From the NCBI RefSeq assembly GCF_003121295.1, contig NZ_PHNC01000006.1, forward strand, positions 310,001-374,000: a stretch of DNA of 64,000 bases. The letters run 5' to 3'. Origin of the DNA: Streptomyces orinoci (GTDB lineage Bacteria; Actinomycetota; Actinomycetes; Streptomycetales; Streptomycetaceae). The position numbers and the translations under genes were made by a program. The notes below the pieces were generated by a model. It worked only from the letters and a program-made list of their open reading frames with translations. It was not told where the DNA came from and did no database searches. Of this stretch, positions 16,946-26,685 are shown piece after piece (positions within the stretch are counted from its first letter, which is position 1; every line of letters begins with the position of its first letter).

Positions 16946-17488
16946 ATGCAACTTGCGCTGTACACATTTGGTGTCCTGAAGTCGCCTCTTGCCGATCCCG
17001 CACCTCTCACCGAGGAGTTCTACGAGATTGGCGAGGCTGTCTACCGGACGTTCAGTCAGCACCCCGGATTCCTTGCGCACGCGGAAGCGGCGGACGGTGA
17101 GCGGGGCATGTTCTTCGGGGCGGACTGGGGTGCTTGGGGGGAGTTCGCCGTACCGGCCTGGTACGACAAGGGCCGTACGCGGGAAACCACGGCCCTGGCC
17201 ACGACCCTCTCGCTCTGGACCGGCCTGCGCCCCGCCTTCGACGCCGTCTACACCGGTCTGCACCGTACGGCGCTGAACAGGCGTTACGACTGGTTCGAGC
17301 GGACGGGGCACCCCAATTACGTGTTCTGGTGGGTCTCCGATGGCGTGATACCCACCTGGCGGGACGGGGTTTCCAGGCTGGAGCACCTCCGCGACCACGG
17401 CTCCACGCCGCACGCCTTCACTTTCCATGACTCCTTCGCCGAGGACGGAACTCCGACCGCCCCTAAGAGCAGGCCCGACCGGGCATAA
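16946..17488 (+). CDS. DUF3291-domain protein
   Basis: The 180-residue protein matches the DUF3291 pattern of monooxygenase-like alpha/beta-barrel proteins: an N-terminal strand (LALYTFGVLKSPL), a helix with a phenylalanine/histidine patch (VYRTFSQHPGFLAHAE) and the closing NYVFWWVSDGVIPTWRDGVSRLEHL. The reaction is unknown. AGGGAGA precedes ATG 16946. It stands alone in the accessory stretch. Confidence 0.75.
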   Translation: MQLALYTFGVLKSPLADPAPLTEEFYEIGEAVYRTFSQHPGFLAHAEAADGERGMFFGADWGAWGEFAVPAWYDKGRTRETTALATTLSLWTGLRPAFDAVYTGLHRTALNRRYDWFERTGHPNYVFWWVSDGVIPTWRDGVSRLEHLRDHGSTPHAFTFHDSFAEDGTPTAPKSRPDRA

Positions 17489-17633
17489 GCGGCGGATGCG
17501 AACAACTCGTCCAGCGATGGGGCCAGTTGAGACGATCTCTTAGCGCGATAACGAGGCAGCGCTACTCGATCGGGACACGGCCCTGTTTCACGGGCACTCA
17601 CCCCTGAAGCCCCGGTTAGTGACCGATGCCGGT

Positions 17634-18554
17634 TCACAGCGCGATCACGATTTTCCCGTGAACATGCCTCTCCGCCTGCCTCGTTACGGCTTCGCGAATC
17701 CGCTCGACCGGGAAGGTCGCCGCGATCGGCACCGTGATCTCGCCGGAATGGATCGCGCCGGCGATCCGTTCCAGGGCGCCCGGCCCCGCATCAAGGGCGC
17801 CCGCCTTGCGCACACCGGGCGGCGGGGCGGGGCCGTCGGCTACGACGGAGATCCGCTCGGGTGCCACGCCGAGCTTGAGCGCGGTCTCGGCCGCCTCCCT
17901 TCCGAAGAGATCGGTCGCGGCGGTGATCCCCTCCGGCGCCAGGGCCCGTACCCGGTCCGCAAGGCCAGGACCGTAGGCCACGGGTTCGGCGCCGAGCCCA
18001 CGCAGGAACCCGAATGTGCCCTCCGAGGCGGTGCCCAGCACCCGGGCACCCGCAAGCCTCGCCAACTGCACGGCGAAGATGCCCACGCCACCCGCCGCCC
18101 CACCGATCAGGACGGTGTCCCCGGCGCGGAGCCCTATCGCATCGAGCGCGGCGGAGGCCGTCAGACCGGACACCGGAAGGGTGGCCGCCACTTCGTCGCC
18201 GACACCTGCCGGGGTGGGCCAGAGCGTTGCCGCGGGCGTCTTGACCAGCACAAAATCGGCGACGGACCGGCCAATTGCGGCCCCGTACACCCGGTCGCCG
18301 GCCGCGAACCCCGTGGCGTCGGCTCCCACCTCGTCCACCACTCCGGCGAAGTCGCTGCCGAACCCGGCCGGCAAGGTGATGCCGAACCGCGCCGCCATGC
18401 CGGGCTGAGTGGTGATCTGCCAATCCATGGGATTCAGCCCGGCGGCCGTGACCCGGACGCGAACCTCGTCCGGCGCGGCATGCGGCTCGGGTATCTCCTG
18501 GAGTTCGAGTACTTCGGGACCACCGAACCGCTGATAACGGACAGCCTTACTCAT
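17634..18554 (-). CDS. NADP-dependent MDR-family oxidoreductase (quinone reductase-like)
   Basis: The 306-residue protein is a zinc-free medium-chain dehydrogenase/reductase. It has the GroES-like N-terminal domain (VRYQRFGGPEVLELQEIPEP, AAGLNPMDWQ, GSDFAGVVDEVG) and a Rossmann fold with VLIGGAAGGVGIFAVQLARLAGARVLGTAS. Zinc-binding cysteines are absent. It likely reduces quinones or enals with NADPH. The start at ATG 18554 fits the family. It is divergent from a TetR gene across two operator-like repeats, so it is probably induced by an electrophile. Confidence 0.92.
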   Translation of the reverse strand: MSKAVRYQRFGGPEVLELQEIPEPHAAPDEVRVRVTAAGLNPMDWQITTQPGMAARFGITLPAGFGSDFAGVVDEVGADATGFAAGDRVYGAAIGRSVADFVLVKTPAATLWPTPAGVGDEVAATLPVSGLTASAALDAIGLRAGDTVLIGGAAGGVGIFAVQLARLAGARVLGTASEGTFGFLRGLGAEPVAYGPGLADRVRALAPEGITAATDLFGREAAETALKLGVAPERISVVADGPAPPPGVRKAGALDAGPGALERIAGAIHSGEITVPIAATFPVERIREAVTRQAERHVHGKIVIAL

Positions 18555-18575
18555 CAATGACCTCTCCTGGACAGT

Positions 18576-18624
18576 GATGGGACTTGGTCTCATCGACCGT
18601 ACACCAGTGATGGGACGAAGTCCC
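18576..18624. promoter_or_regulatory. Two operator-like repeats between the MDR gene and tetR
   Basis: The 83-base divergent region has GATGGGACTTGGTCTCATC (18576-18594), a near palindrome, and GGGACGAAGTCCC (18612-18624), a perfect one. Both carry TGATGGGAC in front. Two sites in this position suggest that the TetR protein binds cooperatively and represses both genes. Confidence 0.6.
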
Positions 18625-18637
18625 GTAGTCTGTCCCC

Positions 18638-19207
18638 ATGGCTCGCTGGCAACCCGACGCACCAGGACGACTCGCCGCCGCCGCACTCGACCTCTTCGAG
18701 GAGCACGGCTACGAAAACACGACCGTGATCGAGATCGCGGAGCGTGCGGGGCTCACCAAGAGCACGTTCTTCCGGTACTTCCCGGACAAGCGCGAGGTGC
18801 TCTTCGGCGGGGGCACAATGAACGGTCTGCTCGCCGAAGGGATCGCCTCGGCACCACCGGCGGCCGGGCCGCTCGACGCGGTGGCGGACGCCCTCGATGC
18901 GCTCGGCCGGACGTTCTTCACCGCCGACCGCCGCGAGTTCAGCCGCCGGCGCCAGGCCGTGCTGAACGCCCACACGGAACTGCGGGAACGCGAAGCCCTG
19001 AAAAGGATCGGCCTCACCGCCTCGATGACCGAGGCCCTCGGCCGCCGCGGAGTCCCGGACCTGACGGCGCGCGTGGCCGCGCAACTGGGCATGCTGGCCT
19101 GGGAGTTCGCCTACGACCAGTGGATCGGCACCGGCAACAGCGAGGGCTTCGGCCCGCTGGCACGGCAAGCACTCGCCGAAGTACGCGCGGCCGGAGCCAT
19201 GCGCTGA
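18638..19207 (+). CDS. TetR-family transcriptional regulator
   Basis: The 189-residue protein has a TetR helix-turn-helix (LDLFEEHGYENTTVIEIAERAG, TFFRYFPDKREVLF) at residues 13-60 and a helical effector domain. It is divergent from the MDR oxidoreductase and is the probable ligand of the two repeats between them. Start ATG 18638 lies 14 bases after the second repeat, so binding there would block its own promoter or ribosome site. Confidence 0.92.
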   Translation: MARWQPDAPGRLAAAALDLFEEHGYENTTVIEIAERAGLTKSTFFRYFPDKREVLFGGGTMNGLLAEGIASAPPAAGPLDAVADALDALGRTFFTADRREFSRRRQAVLNAHTELREREALKRIGLTASMTEALGRRGVPDLTARVAAQLGMLAWEFAYDQWIGTGNSEGFGPLARQALAEVRAAGAMR

Positions 19208-19223
19208 GCAGACGTCCGGCGCG

Positions 19224-20009
19224 TCACAGAAGGCGCGCCAGGGCCGTCTCGGACGGGCTCCCGGCCGCCGCCTGATACACGATGATCATCTGTTGCCCGG
19301 CGCCGCCGACGGTGAGCGCCTGCCTGCGCAGGGCGAGGCCGCCGACGACCGGGTGCGTAAAGCGCTTGAGTTCGTCCCGGGCGGGCCGTGTCTCATGACG
19401 CATCCACAGACGACGGAACTCCTGGTCCGTCTCCAGCTCGGCGACCAGGCGGACGGTTCTGGGGTCGCGTGGGTCGGCTTCGGCGCGCAGGGCCGCCGTG
19501 GTCTGCGCTGCCACCTCCGCCCAGTCGGGGAAGAGCTGCCGGGACGCCGGGTCGAGGAACACCGCTCGGACCAGGTTGCTGCCGGGCTCGTACATCGGGG
19601 CGAGCGCGCGGGCCTGCTTGTTCGCCGCCAGCACATCGAAGTGCCGGTTGCGCACATACGCGGGGCGGTCCGTCCATGCGTCGAGCAGCCGGTGCACATC
19701 CGCGGAGACCTCGGTCCCTGACGGCGGCACGGGGGCGGGAGCGGCGAGGGCGTGCAGGTGGGCGGAGGCGTCGGCGTCCAGCTTCAGCGCCCGCGCGAGG
19801 GAGTGCAGTACCTGGGGCGAGGGATGCCGGTCAATGCCCTGTTCGAGCCGGACCAGGTAGGGCTCGCTGATTCCGGCGAGCCGGGCCAGTTCCTCCCTGC
19901 GCAGTCCCGCCACCCGGCGACGTCCGCCGGCGGGCACCGCCGCGTCCGCCGGAGCGACCCGTCCACGCCGGGCCTTGAGGAAGTCTCCCAGAAAGTTGTC
20001 GGCCGCCAT
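19224..20009 (-). CDS. XRE-family regulator with MmyB-like ligand-binding domain
   Basis: The 261-residue protein begins with an XRE helix-turn-helix (FLKARRGRV ... RVAGLRREELARLAGISEPYLVRLEQG) and continues with the MmyB-like domain (RLLDAWTDRPAYVRNRHFDVLAANKQARAL ... HPVVGGLALRRQALTV). Such regulators commonly control a neighbouring dehydrogenase. The divergent SDR gene, 64 bases away, is the likely target. The frame is open far upstream of 20009, but conserved sequence starts at MAADNFLGDFL. Confidence 0.92.
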   Translation of the reverse strand: MAADNFLGDFLKARRGRVAPADAAVPAGGRRRVAGLRREELARLAGISEPYLVRLEQGIDRHPSPQVLHSLARALKLDADASAHLHALAAPAPVPPSGTEVSADVHRLLDAWTDRPAYVRNRHFDVLAANKQARALAPMYEPGSNLVRAVFLDPASRQLFPDWAEVAAQTTAALRAEADPRDPRTVRLVAELETDQEFRRLWMRHETRPARDELKRFTHPVVGGLALRRQALTVGGAGQQMIIVYQAAAGSPSETALARLL

Positions 20010-20072
20010 GCCGCGAGGGTAACCCTGCGGGGGTGCTGGCTGCCGGGATGCGAACGGCGCAGGCTCGACGCC

Positions 20073-20879
20073 ATGAAGACCTGGTTCATCACCGGCGCGT
20101 CCCGCGGCCTCGGCCGTATCTGGGCCGAAGCCGCTCTCGGCCGCGGCGACCGCGTCGCCGCCACCGCACGTGACCCCAGGACGCTGCGGCCTCTCCTGGA
20201 CGCCCATGGGGACGATGTCCTCCCCTTGAGGCTCGACGTGACCGACCGCACCGCCGTCACCGCTGCTGTGCGGCGGGCCGCCGAGACCTTCGGCCGCCTG
20301 GACGTGGTCGTCAACAACGCGGGCTACGGCCTGTTCGGCATGGTCGAGGAAGCCACCGAGGAACAGGCTCGCGCCCAGCTCGACACCAACCTGTTCGGCC
20401 CCTTGTGGGTGACGCAGGCGGCCCTGCCGTATCTGCGGGCCCAGGGCAGCGGTCACCTCCTGCAGGTTTCCAGCCTCGGTGGCCTTGCCGCCTTCCCCAC
20501 GCTCGGGCTGTACAACGCCTCCAAGTGGGCCCTGGAGGGGATGAGCGAGGCCCTGGCCCAGGAGATCGCCCCCTTCGGGATCCATCTGACTCTGGTCGAA
20601 CCCGGCCCCTACGGCACCGACTGGTCCGGGGCCTCCGCGGTGCACACCGAGCCGCTCCCCGCCTACGAGCCCGTCCGCGCCGCACGCCGGGCCGGTGCCT
20701 CCGCCCGCACCCCACAGGACGCGCGAGGCACCGCCGCCGTTGTCCTCGAACTCGTGGACACCGACGCACCGCCCCTGCGGCTCTTCCTCGGCAGCTACCC
20801 CTATCCCATTGTCGAGGCGGCCTACCGGAAGCGGCTCGAGACATGGAACGACTGGCGGCACCTCGCGTCCCGTGCCTGA
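20073..20879 (+). CDS. SDR-family oxidoreductase
   Basis: The 268-residue classical short-chain dehydrogenase has the cofactor motif TGASRGLG near the N-terminus, NNAGYG, the Ser of the active site in VSSLGG and YNASK with catalytic Tyr and Lys. An Arg-containing loop (ATARDPRTL) favours NADP. The substrate is unknown. It is divergent from the MmyB-like regulator and ends at a strong hairpin. Confidence 0.93.
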   Translation: MKTWFITGASRGLGRIWAEAALGRGDRVAATARDPRTLRPLLDAHGDDVLPLRLDVTDRTAVTAAVRRAAETFGRLDVVVNNAGYGLFGMVEEATEEQARAQLDTNLFGPLWVTQAALPYLRAQGSGHLLQVSSLGGLAAFPTLGLYNASKWALEGMSEALAQEIAPFGIHLTLVEPGPYGTDWSGASAVHTEPLPAYEPVRAARRAGASARTPQDARGTAAVVLELVDTDAPPLRLFLGSYPYPIVEAAYRKRLETWNDWRHLASRA

Positions 20880-20893
20880 CCGTGAACACGCCG

Positions 20894-20921
20894 GTGCCCC
20901 GGAGCAGTTGCTCCGGGGCAC
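20894..20921. terminator. Perfect 12-bp hairpin terminator between convergent genes
   Basis: GTGCCCCGGAGC pairs fully with GCTCCGGGGCAC around a 4-base loop, between the SDR gene and the TAP-like hydrolase. Being symmetrical, it can end transcripts from both. Confidence 0.75.
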
Positions 20922-20951
20922 TGGCCTGCGTCAGATCTGGCTGACCAGGCG

Positions 20952-22535
20952 TCAGCCGGCAACCTTCGGCTCCGGCGTGGCGTGCGGCTTGCACACCACG
21001 TCCTTGGCATCGACCTTGCCGGTCAGCAGGTAGCTGTCCACACGGTCGTTGATGCAGGGGTTGACCAGGCCGGTGACGCCGTGCGAACCGGCGCCCTTCT
21101 CGGTGATCAGGCGGGAGCCCTGGAAGCGCTTGTGCAGCTCGACGGCGCCGGCGTACGGGGTGGCGGCGTCACGGGTGGACTGGATGATCAGGGTCTGCGG
21201 CAGGCCCTTGTAGGTCTTGACCTCAAGGGGGTTGTACTGCGGGCCCTTCCAGGTGGCGCAGGGCAGGTTCATCCAGGCGTTGGACCAGGTCATGAACGGG
21301 TACTGCTTGTTCAGCCGGGTGTTGTCCCGGTCCCACTTCTGCCAGCTGGTGGGCCACTTGGCGTCGGCGCACTCCACGGCGGTGTAGACCGCGTTGCTGT
21401 TCTCCGCCGTGGCGGCACCCGCCAGGTCCGGACCGGCGGCGTCCACCAGGGCCTTGGTGTCACCGGCGCGGAACTTCTGCCAGGTGGTGGCGACCGGGAT
21501 CCAGGAGGAGTCGTAATAGGCGGCGCTCTGGAAGAAGTTGATGAGCTCGGCCGGGCCGACCAGCCCGCCGATCGGCTTCTTCTTGGCGGCGGCCCGCAGC
21601 TTCAGCCACTCCTGGTGGACCTTGGGCTGGGTGTTGCCGATGTGGAAGAAGGAGTCGTGCTGGGCGACCCAGGTCTCCCAGTCCTTGAACCGGCCCTCGA
21701 AGGCGATGTCCTGCTCAAGGTTGGCCTGGTACCAGATGTTGCTCTGGGCCGGGTTGACCACGCTGTCCACGATCAGGCGGCGGACATGCGAGGGGAAGAG
21801 GGTGCCGTAGACCGCGCCCAGGTAGGTGCCGTAGGAGACGCCCAGATAGTTGAGCTTGTTCTCGCCGAGGGCGGCGCGCACCACGTCCACGTCACGCGCG
21901 GTGTTCATGGTGGTCATGTACGGCAGCATCTTGCCGCTGCGCTGGGCGCAGCCGTCCGCGTACTGCTTGGCCAGCTTGCGCTGGGCGAGCTTGTCGGCGT
22001 TGCTGCCGGGCACCGGGTCGAGAGTCTTGGTGGCGACGAACTCCTTGGGGTCCACGCAGGAGATCGGGGCGGACTTGCCCACACCGCGCGGGTCGAACCC
22101 GACGAAGTCATACGCCTTGGCGATCTTCGCGTAGATGGGGTTCTTGGTCGTGACCTTGCGCGGGAACCTCAGGCCGGAACCGCCGGGGCCGCCGGGGTTG
22201 TAGACCAGGGAGCCCTGGTGCTCATGGGCGGTGCCGGTGGCCCGCACCCGGTCCACGGCGATCTGGATGGAGGGGCCGTTGGGCTTGGCGTAGTTCAGCG
22301 GAACCGTGACATAGCCGCACTGGATGGGCTTCTCCAGCCCCCAAGCGGCCGGGCAGTCCTGCCACTTGATGCCCTTCTTGGCCGCCTTGGCGGCGGCGAC
22401 GGCCACACCCTTGGCCTCGGCGGCGCCACCCGGCACGCCACCGGCGGCCGAGGCCGCCGGAGCGGCCAGGAATCCGGCGACGAGTGCGCCGGTCATCACC
22501 GTGCCGGCCGCGCCGAATATCGCTTTTGGTCTCAC
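20952..22535 (-). CDS. Secreted tripeptidyl aminopeptidase-like alpha/beta hydrolase
   Basis: The 527-residue precursor has a signal peptide (TVMTGALVAGFLAAPAASAAG) and the S33-family layout of Streptomyces Tap/SlpD/SlpE: oxyanion region GSLVYNPGGPGGSG, DFVGFDPRGVGKS, nucleophile elbow LGVSYGTYLG, an Asp in STRDAATPY and the His in GAGSHGVTG. It would release N-terminal peptides outside the cell. Starting at GTG 22535 gives a normal signal peptide and has a GGGGG purine site; the frame is open to 22673 without similarity. It is lysine-rich for a GC-rich genome, consistent with high expression. Confidence 0.92.
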   Translation of the reverse strand: MRPKAIFGAAGTVMTGALVAGFLAAPAASAAGGVPGGAAEAKGVAVAAAKAAKKGIKWQDCPAAWGLEKPIQCGYVTVPLNYAKPNGPSIQIAVDRVRATGTAHEHQGSLVYNPGGPGGSGLRFPRKVTTKNPIYAKIAKAYDFVGFDPRGVGKSAPISCVDPKEFVATKTLDPVPGSNADKLAQRKLAKQYADGCAQRSGKMLPYMTTMNTARDVDVVRAALGENKLNYLGVSYGTYLGAVYGTLFPSHVRRLIVDSVVNPAQSNIWYQANLEQDIAFEGRFKDWETWVAQHDSFFHIGNTQPKVHQEWLKLRAAAKKKPIGGLVGPAELINFFQSAAYYDSSWIPVATTWQKFRAGDTKALVDAAGPDLAGAATAENSNAVYTAVECADAKWPTSWQKWDRDNTRLNKQYPFMTWSNAWMNLPCATWKGPQYNPLEVKTYKGLPQTLIIQSTRDAATPYAGAVELHKRFQGSRLITEKGAGSHGVTGLVNPCINDRVDSYLLTGKVDAKDVVCKPHATPEPKVAG

Positions 22536-22715
22536 TTGGGAATCCCCCTGCTGGGTACGCCGCACCCGGGCGGCGATGATCACAGAGCTGCTGAGGAGGA
22601 TCCTTCCGTCCTGGCTGCCATAAAGGACAGGCCGTGCGGGGGTTTCTTTACCAATCCGTAAGAATGGCGGCACTTGGGAGAGGGCAAGGGGGCTATGCCC
22701 GGCTCGGGTGCTCTT

Positions 22716-23564
22716 TTACGCCCCTAACGCCCCATCTCTCACATATCGTTCCGGGTTCAGCAGCCCGCGCAGGCTCAGCGCGTCCCCGGCCACCGCGCTG
22801 ACCACCCCGGCCGGACCGGCCAGCGGGATGACGGCGGCGGTCGGGCCGGGCGCCTCGGCAGGGAGGGGGCGTTCGGCGAATTCCGGGTCCACCAGGAGGA
22901 GTTGCCCCACCGCCCGGTGTCCGCCGAGCACCGCGCCGCCGTCCCAGCCAAGCGCGCCGGGGCCGTAGCGGAGTTCCTGGTCGTACAGCGGCCGTCCGGC
23001 GCGGTGGACGGTCAGCCGGGTGGTGAGCCGTCCCGGGGGTTCGCCGGACCGGCCCAGGACCTGTTCCTCGCGCAGTACCAGCCGGGCGGTGGGGGCCAGT
23101 TCGATCCGGGTGGTCATCCGCAGATCGCTGCCCTTGGCGGAGATCAGCGGTTCCGGGAGCCAGTGCAGGACGGCACCCTCGCCGACCCTGATCCGGGTGT
23201 CATAGGCGGCGGGTTCGCCGGTGCGGCCGGGCAGGGCGAGGGTGGCGGCCGTGGTGGTGAGGCGCAGTCCGGCGCCGTCCCGCAGGTCCGCGGTCAGCCC
23301 CAGCAGGTCGCCGCCCAGGGGCGCGGTCATGGCGCCGACCAGGCAGACCCGCGCCTGGCGGCCGTATGGGCGCAGCCGGCGCAGGGCGAAGGGGCCGGCG
23401 CTGTCCAGTACGGGCAGCGCGGTGCCGCCCCGGCCGTCGGGTTCGGCGACGATCCGGGCCTCGGCTCGCAGGGCGGTGGCGGCCATGGGACGGGGGGCGG
23501 GGATGGTCAGGGGACCGGCGGCGGTCATGCGGCCGGTGGCCGTCAGGGGATCCGTAACGCTCAT
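22716..23564 (-). CDS. ureD: Urease accessory protein UreD
   Basis: The 282-residue protein is the UreD/UreH scaffold that, with UreF and UreG, loads nickel into apo-urease. Conserved segments include LRRLRPYG...VCLVGAMTAPLGGDLLGLTADL and HWLPEPLISAKGSDLRM. Its ATG overlaps the ureG stop (TGATG), so translation is coupled. It is the last gene of the ure operon. Confidence 0.93.
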   Translation of the reverse strand: MSVTDPLTATGRMTAAGPLTIPAPRPMAATALRAEARIVAEPDGRGGTALPVLDSAGPFALRRLRPYGRQARVCLVGAMTAPLGGDLLGLTADLRDGAGLRLTTTAATLALPGRTGEPAAYDTRIRVGEGAVLHWLPEPLISAKGSDLRMTTRIELAPTARLVLREEQVLGRSGEPPGRLTTRLTVHRAGRPLYDQELRYGPGALGWDGGAVLGGHRAVGQLLLVDPEFAERPLPAEAPGPTAAVIPLAGPAGVVSAVAGDALSLRGLLNPERYVRDGALGA

Positions 23565-24244
23565 CACGCGGCCGCGCGCCAGCCGGCCAGCCGTTCGCGG
23601 ACCCAGGCGCGTACCGGGGCGACGCCATCGGGAGCGGTCAGCGAGGTGAACGCGACCGGCAGCTCGCCGCGTTGGGCCTTGGCGTCCCGGGCCATCCCGG
23701 CCAGGTCCGCCCCCACATGGGGGGCCAGATCGGTCTTGTTGACCACCAGCAGGTCGGCGGTGGTGATGCCGGGGCCGCCCTTGCGCGGGATGTCATCGCC
23801 GCCGGCCACATCGATGACGAAGATCTGGGCGTCCACCAGGCCCCGGGAGAAGGTGGCGGTGAGGTTGTCGCCGCCGGACTCCACCAGCACCAGGTCCAGC
23901 GGGCCGACGGTCTCCTCCAGCTCCTCCACGGCTTCCAGGTTGGCGGAGATGTCGTCGCGGATGGCGGTGTGCGGGCAGGCGCCGGTCTCCACGGCGGTGA
24001 TCCGCTCGGCGGGCAACACCGCGTTGCGCAGCAGGAATTCGGCGTCCTCGCGGGTGTAGATGTCATTGGTGACCACCGCGATGGACAGTTCCTCGCGCAG
24101 CGAGCGGCACAGGGCGGCGACGGTGGCGGTCTTGCCGGAGCCCACCGGGCCGCCGAGTCCGATGCGCAGGGCGCGGTCGCGCCGCCCGGGCGCGCCATAG
24201 GTGTGCCGCTGGGGGAAGGTGTGGTGGTCGTGGTCCAGATGCAT
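23564..24244 (-). CDS. ureG: Urease accessory GTPase UreG
   Basis: The 226-residue SIMIBI GTPase has the P-loop [16 protein letters not shown], the metal-binding CPH motif ([13 protein letters not shown]), [11 protein letters not shown] and the base-recognition NKTD. It delivers Ni2+ to urease on GTP hydrolysis. The His-rich start ([16 protein letters not shown]) may hold nickel, which could matter since no ureE is present. It lies 39 bases after ureF. Confidence 0.95.
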   Translation of the reverse strand: MHLDHDHHTFPQRHTYGAPGRRDRALRIGLGGPVGSGKTATVAALCRSLREELSIAVVTNDIYTREDAEFLLRNAVLPAERITAVETGACPHTAIRDDISANLEAVEELEETVGPLDLVLVESGGDNLTATFSRGLVDAQIFVIDVAGGDDIPRKGGPGITTADLLVVNKTDLAPHVGADLAGMARDAKAQRGELPVAFTSLTAPDGVAPVRAWVRERLAGWRAAA

Positions 24245-24283
24245 GGGCCCCTCCTGGGTGTTCGGGCGGTGGATGGCCGGCGG

Positions 24284-24964
24284 TCAGGACGCGAACAGCC
24301 GTACCGGCCAGGCGGCATGCTGTTCCGCGGTGATGTCCAGCAGTGGTCCGGCGGCCGCGGGCAGCGCGTCCGTCCCTTCGGTGCGGGCCCGCCGGGCGGC
24401 CCGGGCCGCGTGCTCGGCGATGTCGTCCAACTCCGGTGCCAGCCGGGCGAGTACGGCGGTGGCGGCCAGCGGGTCCAGGCCGAGCAGCCGTACGGCCGCG
24501 GTGGCGGGGCCGCTCACCGCCTCGTAGCCGGCCGCGTAGGCCGCCTCGGCGGGCCCCAGCCCGGCGGCCCGGGCGGCCATCCCCAGGACCACCGGCTGGT
24601 GTACGCCGCGCGGCCGGGCGGTGGCGAGCGCGTCCAGTTCGGGCGAGGGCCAGGCGGTCCGGGCGGCGCGCAGCAGTTGACGGCCCAGCCGCCGGGCGGT
24701 GGTGCGCAGGGCCGGTGCGGGGGTGCGGGCGTCGGCGGCGGTGTCGAGTTCCAGCGGGTCGAGGCCGTCGGCGGCGGCCGCGGCCAGCCCGGCGGCAGTC
24801 AGTCCGGCGGTGTGCAGCCGGCCCTGGCAGAAGGTGCCCAGGGTGGCGGCGTCCTGGACGCGTCCGGCGCGGACGGCCGCCTCCACTCCGCCGGAGTGGG
24901 CGTGGCCCCCGGCCGGGAAGCGTCCGTCGGCCAGCACCAGCAGGGCGGCCAGCTGTCCGGCCAT
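24284..24964 (-). CDS. ureF: Urease accessory protein UreF
   Basis: The 226-residue helical protein contains the UreF features LLVLADGRFPAGGHAHSGGVEAAV and the helical region with HQPVVLGMAARAAGLGPAEAA. UreF activates UreG within the nickel-loading complex. Its ATG (24964) overlaps the ureC stop as TGATG. The frame is open upstream inside ureC, but without similarity. Confidence 0.92.
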   Translation of the reverse strand: MAGQLAALLVLADGRFPAGGHAHSGGVEAAVRAGRVQDAATLGTFCQGRLHTAGLTAAGLAAAAADGLDPLELDTAADARTPAPALRTTARRLGRQLLRAARTAWPSPELDALATARPRGVHQPVVLGMAARAAGLGPAEAAYAAGYEAVSGPATAAVRLLGLDPLAATAVLARLAPELDDIAEHAARAARRARTEGTDALPAAAGPLLDITAEQHAAWPVRLFAS

Positions 24965-26685
24965 CAGAAGAGGAAGTAGCGCTGGGTCATGGGCAGTTCG
25001 GTGGCGGGGGCCGGTTCGACCGGGTCGCCGTCGATGGTCACGGTGAAGGTGTCCGGATCGACCTCCACCCGGGGCCGGGCGTCGTTGTTGCGCATATCCG
25101 CCTTGCCCACGCCCCGGGTGTCGCGGATGGGTACGAACCGCTTGTCCAGGCCCAGCCGTTCGGGCAGTCCGTCGTCCAGTGCCCACTGGGTGGTGAAATT
25201 GAGGGAGTTGGCGGCGGGGGCCCGTCCCACCGCGCCGAACATCGGGCGGGGCAGCACCGGTTGGGGGGTGGGGATGGAGGCGTTGGCGTCGCCCATCTGG
25301 GCATAGGCGATCTGGCCACCCTTGATCACCAGCAGGGGTTTGACGCCGAAGAAGGCCGGTTCCCAGAGCACCAGATCGGCCAGTTTGCCCTCGGCCACCG
25401 AGCCGATCTCTCCGTCCAGCCCTTGGGCCACCGCCGGGTTGATGGTGTATTTGGCGATATAGCGGCGGGCCCGGAGGTTGTCGGCGGCCCCGTCGCCCGG
25501 CAGTGCCCCGCGCCGCCGTTTCATCACATGGGCGGTCTGCCAGGTGCGCAGCACGCTCTCCCCGATGCGGCCCATGGCCTGGGAGTCGGAGGAGATGATG
25601 GAGATGGCGCCCAGGTCGTGCAGGACGTCCTCGGCGGCGATGGTGCCGGGCCTGATCCTGGACTCGGCGAAGGCGAGGTCCTCGGGGACGGTGGGGTTGA
25701 GGTGGTGGCAGACCATCAGCATGTCGAGGTGTTCCTCGACGGTGTTGACGGTGTGCGGCCGGGTCGGATTGGTGGAGCTGGGCAGCACATTGGGCTCGCT
25801 GACCACGGTGATGATGTCGGGTGCGTGGCCGCCTCCGGCGCCCTCGGTGTGGTACGCGTGGATGGAGCGCCCGGCGATGGCGGCCAGGGTGTCGCCCACG
25901 AAACCGGCCTCGTTGAGGGTGTCGGTGTGGATGGCGAGCTGGGCGCCGCTCTCCTCGCAGACCGCCAGACAGGCGTCGATCACGGCCGGGGTGGCGCCCC
26001 AGTCCTCATGGATCTTGAATCCCACGGCGCCGCCGCGCAGTTGGGCGCGCATGGCGTCATGCGAGACGGTGTTGCCCTTGCCCAGCAGCCCGATATTGAC
26101 CGGGTATGCCTCCAGGGCCTCGAGCATCCGGGCAAGGTGCCAGGAGCCGGGGGTGATGGTGGTGGCCTTGCTGCCCTCGGCCGGCCCGGTGCCGCCGCCG
26201 ACCAGGGTGGTGACGCCGGAGGCGAGGGCGGTCTCGGCGGCCTGGGGGCAGATGAAGTGGACATGGGCGTCGATGGCCCCGGCGGTGAGGATCCGGCCGT
26301 TGCCGGAGATGACCTCGGTCTCCGGGCCGATCACCAGGTCGGGGTGCACCCCGTCCATGGTGTCCGGGTTGCCGGCCTTGCCGATGCCGGTGATCCGGCC
26401 GTCCCGGATGCCGAGGTCGGCCTTGACGATTCCCCAGTGGTCCAGCACCACCGCGCCGGTGATCACGGTGTCCGGCGCACCGGCGGCGCGGGTGACCCGG
26501 GACTGGCCCATGGACTCGCGGATGACCTTGCCGCCGCCGAAGACCGCCTCGTCCCCGGCGTGGCCGGGGCCGCCGCAGCGGTCCTCCTCGATCTCGATCA
26601 GCAGATCGGTGTCGGCCAGCCGGATCCGGTCGCCGGCGGTGGGGCCGTAGAGGTCGGCGTACGCGGCCCGGTCCAGCTCAGACAT
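24964..26685 (-). CDS. ureC: Urease alpha subunit
   Basis: This 573-residue catalytic subunit hydrolyses urea to ammonia and carbamate at a dinickel site. All ligands are visible: DAHVHF, the carbamylated Lys in [32 protein letters not shown], the mobile-flap [13 protein letters not shown] with catalytic Cys and His, and [10 protein letters not shown] with the Asp ligand. Length matches the family. The start [15 protein letters not shown] at 26685 overlaps ureB by 8 bases. Confidence 0.97.
   Translation of the reverse strand: MSELDRAAYADLYGPTAGDRIRLADTDLLIEIEEDRCGGPGHAGDEAVFGGGKVIRESMGQSRVTRAAGAPDTVITGAVVLDHWGIVKADLGIRDGRITGIGKAGNPDTMDGVHPDLVIGPETEVISGNGRILTAGAIDAHVHFICPQAAETALASGVTTLVGGGTGPAEGSKATTITPGSWHLARMLEALEAYPVNIGLLGKGNTVSHDAMRAQLRGGAVGFKIHEDWGATPAVIDACLAVCEESGAQLAIHTDTLNEAGFVGDTLAAIAGRSIHAYHTEGAGGGHAPDIITVVSEPNVLPSSTNPTRPHTVNTVEEHLDMLMVCHHLNPTVPEDLAFAESRIRPGTIAAEDVLHDLGAISIISSDSQAMGRIGESVLRTWQTAHVMKRRRGALPGDGAADNLRARRYIAKYTINPAVAQGLDGEIGSVAEGKLADLVLWEPAFFGVKPLLVIKGGQIAYAQMGDANASIPTPQPVLPRPMFGAVGRAPAANSLNFTTQWALDDGLPERLGLDKRFVPIRDTRGVGKADMRNNDARPRVEVDPDTFTVTIDGDPVEPAPATELPMTQRYFLF

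Noticed and set aside
16470-17003. 177-codon minus-strand frame and a 127-codon plus-strand frame in the gap before the DUF3291 gene
   Set aside because: Neither has a domain or a convincing ribosome site, and both run into the DUF3291 gene.
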